Part shown: positions 43,046 through 52,072 of the stretch, one piece after another
How the letters are laid out: each line of letters starts with the position of its first letter
How positions within the stretch are numbered: position 1 is the first letter of the stretch
Program-made: the position numbers and the translations under genes
Notes under the pieces: generated by a model
Seen by the model: only the letters and a program-made list of their open reading frames with translations
Told to the model about the DNA's origin: nothing
Databases searched by the model: none
NCBI GenBank assembly: GCA_937922435.1
Contig: CAKZVT010000040.1
Span: forward strand, 124,001 to 188,000
DNA: 64,000 nt
Direction of reading: 5' to 3'
Source: an uncultured Prevotella sp.
GTDB taxonomy: Bacteria > Bacteroidota > Bacteroidia > Bacteroidales > Bacteroidaceae

Positions 43046-45601
43046 TTAAATCCACTTGACATAGCAGAAATCCTGACGATGCGGCAGGTTGTCATTCTTG
43101 GGATACATCCTGACTGCAGTACGGTATGTACCAGCTTCCGAAGCCTCAACTACTGCCTCAAATGTATACAAGTTGCCCTCATGACCTATAAGTCTGAATG
43201 GGAACACATTGGAGATACGCTCTGCACCATCCTTATCGGTTGTCACCGACACAAATTCGAGACCAACAGCGTCGTTGAGTCCTTGCTCGTCGATTACGTA
43301 CTTAATCTTGTACTCCACACCTGTTTCCATACCTGTAACCGGCATGGTGGTCTCTTTTGATACTACAGCTATCGCATCCCAACGTTCAGCCACAGTTTCT
43401 TTCCACTGGGCTATATCCTTTGCCAATCGGTTGCCATCGGCAGAAAGTTTCTTGAAACGCGCAGCCTGCTTGGTATAGAACTTGCTGTAATAGTCGTCAA
43501 GTTGCCGCTTCATCGTGTAATGCGGAGCAATAGTAGCTATAGAATTCTTGATTACATTTATCCAACCTTCGCTATAGCCCTTTTCATTCTTGTTATAATA
43601 TAAAGGTATGATTTCGTTCTCAAGAAGGCCATAGATAGTAGCTGCATCAAGCTGGTCTTGATAACCTTGGTTCTTATATGTACGTTTCTCGGTCAACGCC
43701 CAACCTGCGCCCTCGCGATAGCCTTCAAGCCACCATCCATCAAGCACAGACAGGTTGACAACACCGTTCATCTCAGCCTTCTCACCCGACGTACCTGAAG
43801 CTTCAAGAGGACGTGTCGGAGTGTTCATCCAAATATCAACACCTGAAACAAGGCGACGTGCGAGCTGCATATCATAATCCTCAAGGAAAATAATCTTACC
43901 TAAGAACTCTGGACGCTGACTTATTTCAAAGATTTTCTTGATAAGTCCCTGGCCGGCACCATCTGCCGGATGCGCTTTTCCAGCAAAGAGGAACTGCACA
44001 GGATGGTCGGGATTGTTGACGATTTTAGCCAAACGGTCAAGGTCGGTAAATAGCAGGTGCGCACGCTTATATGTTGCAAAACGGCGGCAGAAGCCAATCA
44101 TAAGTGCATTGGGATTAATCTTCTCCAACAATGATACGACTCGTGCCGGGTCTCCTTGGTTTTTCAACCATGTCTCACGGAACTTGTCGCGTATATAATC
44201 GGTAAGTTTCTTCTTCAATGCCATACGTGTGTCCCAAATCACCTCGTCGGGAACATTGTAGATAGCGTGCCATATGCTCTCATTGCTTTGGTCCGCCATA
44301 AACGACGCGTCAAAATACTTAGCATACAGCTTACGCCACTCTGTAGCCGCCCACGTGGGGAAATGTACGCCATTGGTAACGTAACCAACATGGTTTTCCT
44401 CCGGATAGTAGCCCTTCCATATGCCTGAAAACATCTTTTGGCTAACCCAACCGTGCAATTTGCTCACACCATTGACTTCTTGACAGGTGTTGCAAGCAAA
44501 GGTAGACATACAGAACTTCTCGCCATGGTCGTCGGGATTGGTACGTCCCATGCCGATGAACTCATCCCATGTGATACCGAGTATTGAAGGATAGCCTCCC
44601 ATATACTTGCCGAAAAGACCTTCATCGAAATAGTCATGGCCTGCAGGTACCGGAGTGTGCACGGTATAAAGCGAAGACGCGCGCACAAGCTCAAGTGCCT
44701 GATTGAATGTCAACCCACCCTGTACATAATCGCAAAGACGTTGCAGATTACATAAAGCGGCATGGCCTTCATTGCAGTGATATATGTCTTTCTTTATGCC
44801 AAGTTTCTTCAGCGCGAGCATTCCGCCTATGCCGAGCAGGATTTCCTGCTTAAGACGGTTCTCCCAGTCTCCGCCGTAAAGAGAGTGTGTGATGGGTTTG
44901 TCAAAATCAGAATTCATCTCATTGTCTGTATCAAGAAGATACAACTTGATGCGTCCTACATTCACACGCCAAACATATGCGTGAACAAGATAATTGGCGT
45001 ATGGGACGTCTACAACCACAGGGTTGCCATCAGCGTCGAGCTGACGCTCGACGGGCAACGAGTTGAAATTCTGCGCCTCATAATTAGCTATCTGCTGACC
45101 GTCCATACTAAGCGACTGCTTGAAATAGCCGTAACGGTAGAGGAAGCCTACGCCGCACATGTCGACATTGCTGTCAGACGCCTCCTTGAGATAATCGCCA
45201 GCAAGCATGCCAAGACCGCCAGAATAAATCTTAAGCACCTGATTGATGCCATACTCCATGCTGAAGTATGCCACAGAGGGGCGCTTCTTGTCGGGCTTGA
45301 CATCCATGTATTTACGAAACTTGGAGTATATGTCCTTGACATTTTTCATTATTGCCTTGTCACGCACTATCTCCTCCTTACGGTCATAGCTAAGGCGCTC
45401 AAGCAACAACACTGGGCTGTGGCCCACCTCCTCGTAAAGTTCCTCGTCGAGGCTTCTCCACAAGTCACGGGCCTCATAATTCCAGGCCCACCACATATTG
45501 TGAGCCAGTTCGTCCAAACATTTAAGCTGTTCGGGCAATCTTGACTTTACTGTCGTTTCCCTCCATTGTGGGGCGTTGACGTAATCGGCTTTAATCTTCA
45601 T
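43046..45601 (-). CDS. glgP: Glycogen / alpha-glucan phosphorylase
   Basis: An 851-residue GT35 enzyme of the short alpha-glucan phosphorylase type that releases glucose-1-phosphate from glycogen. Seen: AHNMWWAWNYEARDLWRSL at the start, YSGGLGMLAGDYLKEASD, WMNTPTRPLEASGTSGEKAEMNG (substrate and pyridoxal-phosphate region) and NGVVNLSVLDGWWLEGY. A C-terminal beta-domain of about 110 residues (after KETVAERW) is a family feature of this subgroup. It starts 33 bases after the glycogen synthase stop, so both are one operon. Confidence 0.93.
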   Translation of the reverse strand: MKIKADYVNAPQWRETTVKSRLPEQLKCLDELAHNMWWAWNYEARDLWRSLDEELYEEVGHSPVLLLERLSYDRKEEIVRDKAIMKNVKDIYSKFRKYMDVKPDKKRPSVAYFSMEYGINQVLKIYSGGLGMLAGDYLKEASDSNVDMCGVGFLYRYGYFKQSLSMDGQQIANYEAQNFNSLPVERQLDADGNPVVVDVPYANYLVHAYVWRVNVGRIKLYLLDTDNEMNSDFDKPITHSLYGGDWENRLKQEILLGIGGMLALKKLGIKKDIYHCNEGHAALCNLQRLCDYVQGGLTFNQALELVRASSLYTVHTPVPAGHDYFDEGLFGKYMGGYPSILGITWDEFIGMGRTNPDDHGEKFCMSTFACNTCQEVNGVSKLHGWVSQKMFSGIWKGYYPEENHVGYVTNGVHFPTWAATEWRKLYAKYFDASFMADQSNESIWHAIYNVPDEVIWDTRMALKKKLTDYIRDKFRETWLKNQGDPARVVSLLEKINPNALMIGFCRRFATYKRAHLLFTDLDRLAKIVNNPDHPVQFLFAGKAHPADGAGQGLIKKIFEISQRPEFLGKIIFLEDYDMQLARRLVSGVDIWMNTPTRPLEASGTSGEKAEMNGVVNLSVLDGWWLEGYREGAGWALTEKRTYKNQGYQDQLDAATIYGLLENEIIPLYYNKNEKGYSEGWINVIKNSIATIAPHYTMKRQLDDYYSKFYTKQAARFKKLSADGNRLAKDIAQWKETVAERWDAIAVVSKETTMPVTGMETGVEYKIKYVIDEQGLNDAVGLEFVSVTTDKDGAERISNVFPFRLIGHEGNLYTFEAVVEASEAGTYRTAVRMYPKNDNLPHRQDFCYVKWI

Positions 45602-45634
45602 AATTTATCAATGTTCTATGTTGTTTTCAGTAAA

Positions 45635-47296
45635 TCAGTTCTGACAACGCGCTTCCGCCTTGCGCAATGCATAATCATATGCCTGGTAATAATACTTGAT
45701 GAAATTACTCCAAAGAGCTTTCCTTGATAGCTTCTCGGCGTTGTCGCGCGATTTCTTGACATCAGCCGCAGCGAGGTTGGAAAACTCTGTCACGGTGTCC
45801 TTTATTTTGTCGGCAACTTCCGAATAGTTATAATCTGTGCGATGGATTACCTTCACACCGTCAATAATCTCACCGTTATGGCCTATTTCCGAATTAGCCC
45901 AAAGCCCAAAACCTGCAAGGTCTGATGTTATACATGGTACTTTAAAGGCAATTGCCTCCAGTGGCGTGTACCCCCATGGTTCATAATAAGACGGATATAT
46001 GCAGAGGTCATTGCCTAACACAAGGTCATAGTACTTCATATTGAACACACCATCGTTACCATTAAGATAACACGGCAGGAAGATAAGCTTCACGTTGTCT
46101 TCTCCACGGTTGTTCATGTCAAGGTGCTTCATCATATCAAGCACGTTGTCATGGCTCATGTTATGAAGCCAATGGGTTATCATCGGAACGTGCAACGGCT
46201 TGTCGTACTTTTGACCAGACTCAACACGCGACACCAAGTCCTGACGGGGCTCTCCAACCCAGCCTGGCACTTCTATAAATGCAAGTATCTTCTTACCGAG
46301 ACGGCTGTCACGCTTCAGGCGGTTCATCGCCTCAATATAAACATCAACACCTTTGTTTCTGAATTCGTACCGTCCACTGGTTGACACAATCAACGTATCA
46401 TCGTCATCAAGTTCGACTCCAAGCAAAGCGTTGGCCACCTCGAAGATACGCTTACGCGCAGCCTTACGTTTCTTTGTAAATTGAACACCTTTGGGAACGA
46501 AATCGTTTTCAAAGCCATTGGGAAGAACGAAGTCTGCTTCCTTGTCAAGCAATTCCTTGCATTCGTTGGCCGTAATCTGGCTCACAGTGGTGAAACAGTC
46601 TGCATAACGGGCGGTCTGCTTTTCTATCGAATGCTTGCTCTGCATATTCAACTCGCCAGCCATCTGGTCGCCGTTATACGCAAACAAATAGTCGTATAAT
46701 GGCTTGTTATTGCCAGCGATACTTCGCCCTATGCTTGTGGCGTGAGTTGTGAACAATGTTGCCACTTTGGGTAACTTGTTGTTTATGTAAAGCAGACCGA
46801 GCCCTGTCATCCATTCGTTACCGTGATAGATGACTTTTTTTGTATCGTCCAGATAAAAATTATAGAAGCTTTCTACAACCTTGGCCGCCCCATAAGAAAA
46901 CATCGAGGCTTCATCGTAATCACCATAAGCATGGAGACTGTCTACTCCATAATGCTCCCATAGCCAAGTATAGATATCGTTTTTATCCTTATAATATTGA
47001 CTGAAATCCACCAATACGGCTATAGGTTCCCCCGGTACACACCAACGACCGAGCCTTACGATAAGTCCCTCATCTTGAGCCTGCGTTTTCCACTCCTTCA
47101 ACAACCCGTCGTCTTCCTTGAAATAAAGGCTGTTGGCATTACCTAAATCAGGCCCGATGAATATTATTCTATCCTTAAATGCGTCTTGTAATGTCTTTGC
47201 GCGTGTTGAGAGCACTGTATATATGCCACCAACCTTGTTGCAAACTTCCCAACTCGATTCAAATATATAGTCAGGAGTCAATAATCCTCTTGCCAT
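45635..47296 (-). CDS. Glycogen synthase (GT3-type)
   Basis: A 553-residue glycosyltransferase resembling the eukaryotic GT3 glycogen synthases rather than GlgA: FESSWEVCNKVGGIYTVLSTRA at the N-terminus, YHGNEWMTGLGLLY, FTTHATSIGRSIAG, and YPSYYEPWGYTPLEAIAFKVP near the end. GT3 enzymes use UDP-glucose. The frame is open to 47458, but ATG at 47296 (MARGLLTPDYIFESSWE) fits the family start and lies just after a promoter. First gene of the storage operon with glgP; no branching enzyme is present here. Confidence 0.9.
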   Translation of the reverse strand: MARGLLTPDYIFESSWEVCNKVGGIYTVLSTRAKTLQDAFKDRIIFIGPDLGNANSLYFKEDDGLLKEWKTQAQDEGLIVRLGRWCVPGEPIAVLVDFSQYYKDKNDIYTWLWEHYGVDSLHAYGDYDEASMFSYGAAKVVESFYNFYLDDTKKVIYHGNEWMTGLGLLYINNKLPKVATLFTTHATSIGRSIAGNNKPLYDYLFAYNGDQMAGELNMQSKHSIEKQTARYADCFTTVSQITANECKELLDKEADFVLPNGFENDFVPKGVQFTKKRKAARKRIFEVANALLGVELDDDDTLIVSTSGRYEFRNKGVDVYIEAMNRLKRDSRLGKKILAFIEVPGWVGEPRQDLVSRVESGQKYDKPLHVPMITHWLHNMSHDNVLDMMKHLDMNNRGEDNVKLIFLPCYLNGNDGVFNMKYYDLVLGNDLCIYPSYYEPWGYTPLEAIAFKVPCITSDLAGFGLWANSEIGHNGEIIDGVKVIHRTDYNYSEVADKIKDTVTEFSNLAAADVKKSRDNAEKLSRKALWSNFIKYYYQAYDYALRKAEARCQN

Positions 47297-47320
47297 ACTA
47301 CTTCTTAAAATAGACGGCTG

Positions 47321-47350
47321 CAAAGATACAAAATTTTGTGTAGCCGCAAA
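47321..47350 (-). promoter_or_regulatory. Probable promoter of the glycogen operon
   Basis: Minus strand: TTTG (plus-strand caaa 47347-47350), 18 bases, TATCTTTG (plus-strand caaagata 47321-47328). The spacer is a little short. It leaves about 25 bases to the chosen ATG and supports that start. Confidence 0.55.
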
Positions 47351-47447
47351 CCTTGCAGATGCAAATTTTAACAAAATCACACGCTTTCTTGATATATGCG
47401 AATACTTTGCATGCGGTAAAGCATCTTTACAATAAGCAGTAAACTGG

Positions 47448-47484
47448 AAACAAAGCAAGGGCGACCGTTAATGGCCGCCCTTGC
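47448..47484 (-). terminator. Terminator after mutB
   Basis: Nine-base GC stem GCAAGGGCG / CGCCCTTGC (47455-47463 and 47476-47484), followed on the minus strand by UUUGUUU. It lies 38 bases after the mutB stop. Confidence 0.75.
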
Positions 47485-47521
47485 CGCAACATTTATTACG
47501 GGAAACGCGCTTCCCGAATTG

Positions 47522-49666
47522 TTACTTGTCAAGCAAGATGTTCATCATTTCGCAAGCGTCCTTGGCAACAGACGTACCCGGTCCGAATATGGCAGCAACG
47601 CCAGCCTTATAGAGGAAATCATAATCCTGTGCAGGGATGACACCTCCAGCTATGACCATTATGTCCTCGCGGCCAAGTTTCTTCAGCTCTTCAATAAGCT
47701 GTGGGATGAGCGTCTTGTGGCCTGCAGCCAGCGAACTTGCCCCGACGATGTGCACGTCGTTCTCAACAGCCTCTCGCGCAGCCTCGGCTGGTGTCTGGAA
47801 CAGCGGTCCCATGTCAACGTCGAAACCGCAGTCTGCATATCCTGTAGCAACGACTTTGGCACCACGGTCATGTCCGTCCTGTCCCATCTTTGCGATGAAG
47901 ATACGCGGACGGCGGCCTTCCTTCTTTGCAAACTCTTCTGTCAACTCGCAGGCTTTCTTGTAGTCTGGGTCGTTTTTACTTTCTGATGAATACACGCCTG
48001 ATATTGTCCTAATTACTGCTTTATAACGGCCTACTACCTTTTCGCAGGCATCACTTATTTCTCCAAGTGTACAACGTGCCTTAGCACACTCAACGGCAAG
48101 CTCGAGAAGGTTGCCTTCGCCTGTACGCACGCACTCTGTGAGAGCGTCGAGCGTCTGCTGCACCTTGGCATTGTCGCGCGAGGCACGCAGCTTGGCAAGA
48201 CCTTCCTCCTGCTCCTTGCGCACAGCAGAGTTGTCCACCTCCAAGATGTCGATGGGGTCTTCATGGTCGAGACGGTACTTGTTCGTACCTACGATGGTCT
48301 GTACACCGCTGTCGATACGCGCCTGAGTGCGTGCTGCGGCTTCCTCGATGCGCATCTTGGGCACGCCTGTCTCGATGGCCTTTGCCATACCACCAAGTTT
48401 CTCGATTTCCTGAATATGCTCCCAAGCCTTTTGCGCCAACTCGTTGGTAAGACTCTCCACGTAATATGAGCCGGCCCACGGGTCAATGTGCTTGCAGATT
48501 TTCGTCTCGTTCTGAATGTATATCTGGGTGTTACGCGCAATACGTGCCGAGAAGTCGGTAGGCAGCGCGATGGCCTCGTCAAGAGCGTTGGTGTGCAGGC
48601 TTTGCGTATGACCGAGGGCTGCGGTCATGGCCTCTATACATGTACGGCCAACGTTGTTGAACGGGTCTTGCTCTGTAAGCGACCAGCCTGACGTCTGCGA
48701 GTGTGTACGCAGCATGAGCGACTTCGGGTTCTTCGGATGGAACTGCTCAATGACCTTGGCCCAAAGCATGCGTGCGGCACGCATCTTGGCAACTTCCATA
48801 AAGTGGTTCATCGAAATGCCCCAGAAGAACGACAGGCGCGGAGCGAACGCGTCAATGTCAATGCCTGCATTCACACCGGCACGCACATACTCAAGTCCGT
48901 CGGCAATGGTGTACGCCAACTCAATGTCAGCCGTAGCTCCAGCCTCCTGCATGTGGTAGCCGGAGATGGAGATAGAGTTGAACTTAGGCATGAACTTCGA
49001 CGTGTAAGCGAAGATGTCGCTGATTATTCTCATCGAGAATGCCGGCGGATATATATAGGTGTTGCGCACCATAAACTCCTTCAGGATGTCATTCTGAATG
49101 GTACCTGCCATCTCTTCAAGCTTTGCCCCCTGCTCGAGTCCGGCCACGATGTAGAACGCCATGATGGGCAGCACCGCACCGTTCATCGTCATTGACACAG
49201 ACATCTTGTTCAACGGAATGCCGTTGAACAGCACCTTCATGTTCTCCACCGAGCAGATTGAAACGCCGGCCTTGCCAACGTCGCCGATTACACGTGCGTT
49301 GTCAGGGTCGTACCCGCGGTGTGTCGGAAGGTCGAACGCCACCGACAAGCCTTTTTGTCCGCTGGCAAGGTTGCGGCGGTAGAACGCGTTGCTCTCTTCC
49401 GCCGTAGAGAAGCCTGCATACTGGCGTATTGTCCACGGACGGAACGGATACATCATGCTGTACGGGCCGCGCAGGAACGGCGGCAGACCTGCCGTATAGT
49501 CAAGATGCTCCATTCCTTCAAGGTCTTCTTTCGTGTACGCCGGCTTAACCATTATGTGCTCCGGTGTCTTCCAGTCGGGAGCTATGTTGTTGTCTTTCTG
49601 CCATTTAGCCCCGTCTGAAGCCTTTATGCCGGAAAATATGTTGACGTCGTTGAAATTCTTTCTCAT
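47522..49666 (-). CDS. mutB: Methylmalonyl-CoA mutase, large (catalytic) subunit
   Basis: A 714-residue subunit that interconverts succinyl-CoA and (R)-methylmalonyl-CoA with adenosylcobalamin. Barrel domain: YAGFSTAEESNAFYRRNLASGQKGLSVAFDLPTHRGYD, then RTHSQTSGWSLTEQDP. The C-terminal cobalamin domain has the complete motif MGQDGHDRGAKV (Asp-x-His-x2-Gly) and ASSLAAGHKTL. Its ATG overlaps the mutA stop by four bases, so the two subunits are translationally coupled. In Bacteroidales this reaction runs from succinate towards propionate. Confidence 0.97.
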   Translation of the reverse strand: MRKNFNDVNIFSGIKASDGAKWQKDNNIAPDWKTPEHIMVKPAYTKEDLEGMEHLDYTAGLPPFLRGPYSMMYPFRPWTIRQYAGFSTAEESNAFYRRNLASGQKGLSVAFDLPTHRGYDPDNARVIGDVGKAGVSICSVENMKVLFNGIPLNKMSVSMTMNGAVLPIMAFYIVAGLEQGAKLEEMAGTIQNDILKEFMVRNTYIYPPAFSMRIISDIFAYTSKFMPKFNSISISGYHMQEAGATADIELAYTIADGLEYVRAGVNAGIDIDAFAPRLSFFWGISMNHFMEVAKMRAARMLWAKVIEQFHPKNPKSLMLRTHSQTSGWSLTEQDPFNNVGRTCIEAMTAALGHTQSLHTNALDEAIALPTDFSARIARNTQIYIQNETKICKHIDPWAGSYYVESLTNELAQKAWEHIQEIEKLGGMAKAIETGVPKMRIEEAAARTQARIDSGVQTIVGTNKYRLDHEDPIDILEVDNSAVRKEQEEGLAKLRASRDNAKVQQTLDALTECVRTGEGNLLELAVECAKARCTLGEISDACEKVVGRYKAVIRTISGVYSSESKNDPDYKKACELTEEFAKKEGRRPRIFIAKMGQDGHDRGAKVVATGYADCGFDVDMGPLFQTPAEAAREAVENDVHIVGASSLAAGHKTLIPQLIEELKKLGREDIMVIAGGVIPAQDYDFLYKAGVAAIFGPGTSVAKDACEMMNILLDK

Positions 49667-51525
49667 TTTATTCCCAATTTAGCGTTATACTCTTTCAATG
49701 TCTCAAGCACGTTGCAACGCACGTGGATAAAGTTCTCTATGCCTGCGGCCTTGAGGTCGTCCATGCAGGCCGGCGCTCCGGCTACCACGAACATGGCGCG
49801 GCCGTCAAGATACTTGAACGCCGGAACGGCATACTCGGCATACTCGTCGTCGCTTGAACACAATACAACGATGTCGGCACCGGCCTTCAATGCCGCGTCA
49901 ACACCTTCCTCTACAGTCTTGAAGCCAAGGTTGTCAATAACCTTGTAACCAGCACAGGCAAGGAAATTGCAGCTGAACTGGGCACGTGCCTGGCGCATGG
50001 CGAGGTTGCCTATAGTAAGCATAAACGCAACTGGAACTTTCCCGCTCTCTTCCACCTTCAGGCGCAAGTCCTCGTAATCGGCGGCAAGACGCGTGGTCTC
50101 GATGGCCTTGAAGGCTGCCTCGTGGTCGTGTCCGCCTCCGCACTGGCATGTACAGCCAAGCGGACGCTTGCCGTCTGACTTCTCCGTAAAGTTGGGGAAC
50201 TGGTTTGTTCCGAGGATGAACTCCTTGCGCTTTGCTGCCGCCTCGTGGCGCTTTGCGTTCGTTGCGTTGATATCATCCTGAACAACACCTTTTTTCGAAG
50301 CCTCGAGGAAACCGCCCTCAGACTCCACTTTGAGAAAGATTTTCCAGCCCTCGTTGGCGAGTGACGTTGTAAGTTCCTCAACAAAATAGCTGCCTGCTGC
50401 AGGGTCAACCACCTTATCGAAGTGGCTTTCCTCCTTAAGCAGCAGCTGCTGGTTGCGCGCAAGACGCTCCGAGAAGTCGTTGGGAGTCTCGTAAGCGGCA
50501 TCGAACGGGGTAACGACAATCGAATGCACGCCGGCCAAAGCCGCGCTCATCGACTCTGTCTGCGAACGCAGCAGGTTGACATAGCTGTCAAAAATGGTCA
50601 TGTTGTACTTTGACGTTACGGCGTTGACGCACATCATGCACGAAGCGTCCGACTTAGGCTCGTACTGCTTGACAATCTCCGCCCAAAGCAAACGTGCCGC
50701 ACGGAACTTGGCGATTTCCATGAAAAAGTTTTCAGAAATGCCCATGTTGAATGTCAACTTGCTTGCCGCAAGGTCAACATCCACACCTGCCTCGACAAGC
50801 ATGTTAAGATACTCGTTGCCCCAAGCCATTGCGTATCCGAGTTCCTGCACGATGTATGCGCCTGAATTGTTGAGAGCAACGGCGTTTACGGAGATACAGC
50901 GGAAGCGCGGATAATCCTTCAAAGCGTCGACAAGCTGCGGAGCAAGCGCAAGTATGGGGGTTGTGTCATGTCCCTTCATGACGATTTTCTCCATCGGGTC
51001 CCAGTCAAGAGAACCACACACCTTGGCCTTGTCGTACCCTTTCTTGTCGAAATAAGCGGCGAGCAGGCGGGCCAACTCAAGCGTGTGACGCTTGCAAGTA
51101 TTGAAGTTCAACTCAACAGCCTCGCAGTCAATGCCATCAAGCAGTTCCTCGACAAAAGCCTCGTCCACACAAGAACCCGGGAACTTGAAACCTACAGAAT
51201 CGACACCCCTGCTGATGATGTCGAGAGCCTTGGCATTGGCAGCCTTGGCATCATCGGCAACTATGTCCTGACGGACATACCAGCAGTTGCAAGCCTTCTT
51301 GTTGCCTCTTACATAGGGGAACTCGCCTGGCAGAGCGTCGGGAGTGTTGAGTTTCAACACGTCTTCCCTCAGATAAAACGGCGGCACATCAAAACCTTCG
51401 TTAGTCCGCCAAACCAAACGTTTGTTGAAATCAGCGCCTTTAAGGTCAACTTGAATCTTGTCAAGCCATTCCTGACGTGTAGGCGCCTTGAACTCGCTAA
51501 AGAGTTTTTCTTTACAGTTTGACAT
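49663..51525 (-). CDS. mutA: Methylmalonyl-CoA mutase, small subunit
   Basis: A 620-residue non-catalytic partner of MutB. It keeps the barrel fold (FYLREDVLKLNTP, then WGNEYLNMLVEAGVDVDLAASKLTFNMG) and a cobalamin-like C-terminal domain, but the Asp-x-His-x2-Gly motif is absent, as expected for small subunits. The frame is open to 51690; ATG at 51525 (MSNCKEKLFSEF) is the usual start. First gene of mutA-mutB. A TATCTTTG box at 51912-51919 (minus strand) could be its promoter, which would put a 22-bp repeat array in the leader, but its upstream box is poor. Confidence 0.95.
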   Translation of the reverse strand: MSNCKEKLFSEFKAPTRQEWLDKIQVDLKGADFNKRLVWRTNEGFDVPPFYLREDVLKLNTPDALPGEFPYVRGNKKACNCWYVRQDIVADDAKAANAKALDIISRGVDSVGFKFPGSCVDEAFVEELLDGIDCEAVELNFNTCKRHTLELARLLAAYFDKKGYDKAKVCGSLDWDPMEKIVMKGHDTTPILALAPQLVDALKDYPRFRCISVNAVALNNSGAYIVQELGYAMAWGNEYLNMLVEAGVDVDLAASKLTFNMGISENFFMEIAKFRAARLLWAEIVKQYEPKSDASCMMCVNAVTSKYNMTIFDSYVNLLRSQTESMSAALAGVHSIVVTPFDAAYETPNDFSERLARNQQLLLKEESHFDKVVDPAAGSYFVEELTTSLANEGWKIFLKVESEGGFLEASKKGVVQDDINATNAKRHEAAAKRKEFILGTNQFPNFTEKSDGKRPLGCTCQCGGGHDHEAAFKAIETTRLAADYEDLRLKVEESGKVPVAFMLTIGNLAMRQARAQFSCNFLACAGYKVIDNLGFKTVEEGVDAALKAGADIVVLCSSDDEYAEYAVPAFKYLDGRAMFVVAGAPACMDDLKAAGIENFIHVRCNVLETLKEYNAKLGIK

Positions 51526-51649
51526 AAAATCTTTTAATAATAAATAGTATATACCATAACAGTCAAAATCCACATGTATTCCATCTGCTCCACCCTGCTT
51601 ACGGACGCACAGCCCGTCATCCGGCAGCACACATGCCCTACGCAGTTCT

Positions 51650-51745
51650 GCAAAAGGCCGTCTTTCGGATTGCCAAAGGCGGCCTTTCATGCGCTAAAAG
51701 ACGGCCTTTCGCCATGCAAAACGCCACCTTTTACAAAGCAAGTCG
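51650..51745. repeat. 22-bp-phased intergenic repeat array (copy e)
   Basis: The clearest array: units gcaaaaggccgtctttcgg, gccaaaggcggcctttcat, gctaaaagacggcctttcg and gcaaaacgccaccttttac start at 51650, 51672, 51693 and 51716, with a further start at 51738 (spacing 22, 21, 23, 22). It lies between divergent mutA and the AspT-family gene. Besides the hairpin at 51901 and the promoter of the next gene, the 547-base gap shows nothing else. Confidence 0.85.
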
Positions 51746-51900
51746 CAACCTCCTGTCTTTCAAGTATTTACGGAACGCCATAAAACAAGACGCCAACAGC
51801 TGTCAAAGCGGCCTCCATATAGCGGCCCGTCAAAGCCTAACAGCCCCACTGAAGCCAAGCCGTTACGGACACGTATGCCTGCCGCCAGCCCCTGCACAAG

Positions 51901-51931
51901 CTATCTTTATGCAAAGATAGTACATTTTTTT
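51901..51931. other. Perfect short hairpin with a following T run
   Basis: CTATCTTT / AAAGATAG (51901-51908 and 51913-51920) with a four-base loop, then TACATTTTTTT. Read on plus it looks like a weak terminator; read on minus it contains a TATCTTTG promoter box (51912-51919). No gene ends just upstream on plus, so its role is unclear. Confidence 0.4.
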
Positions 51932-52034
51932 GACAAGATTAAAAAAAGAAGCATAATTTAATCTTTAACCGTAAAAAATACAAAAAGCGGCCAAACGCCA
52001 TCAAAATAATTGCACAAAAATTACCAAATGAGTA

Positions 52035-52042
52035 AGAATTTA
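52035..52042 (+). promoter_or_regulatory. Promoter box of the AspT-family gene
   Basis: TACTTTTG at 52035-52042 matches the downstream promoter box and lies 30 bases before the ATG. Twenty bases further upstream only TTGC (52011-52014) is found, a weak upstream box. Confidence 0.45.
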
Positions 52043-52072
52043 GCTACTTTTGCACCATCTTAAAGAAATATT

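Noticed and set aside
44762..45544. Plus-strand frame of 260 codons
   Set aside because: Antisense to glycogen phosphorylase; composition reflects the opposite strand's codon use.
49663..51525. Loss of the cobalamin motif in MutA as a defect
   Set aside because: Small subunits of heterodimeric methylmalonyl-CoA mutases normally lack this motif; MutB keeps it.
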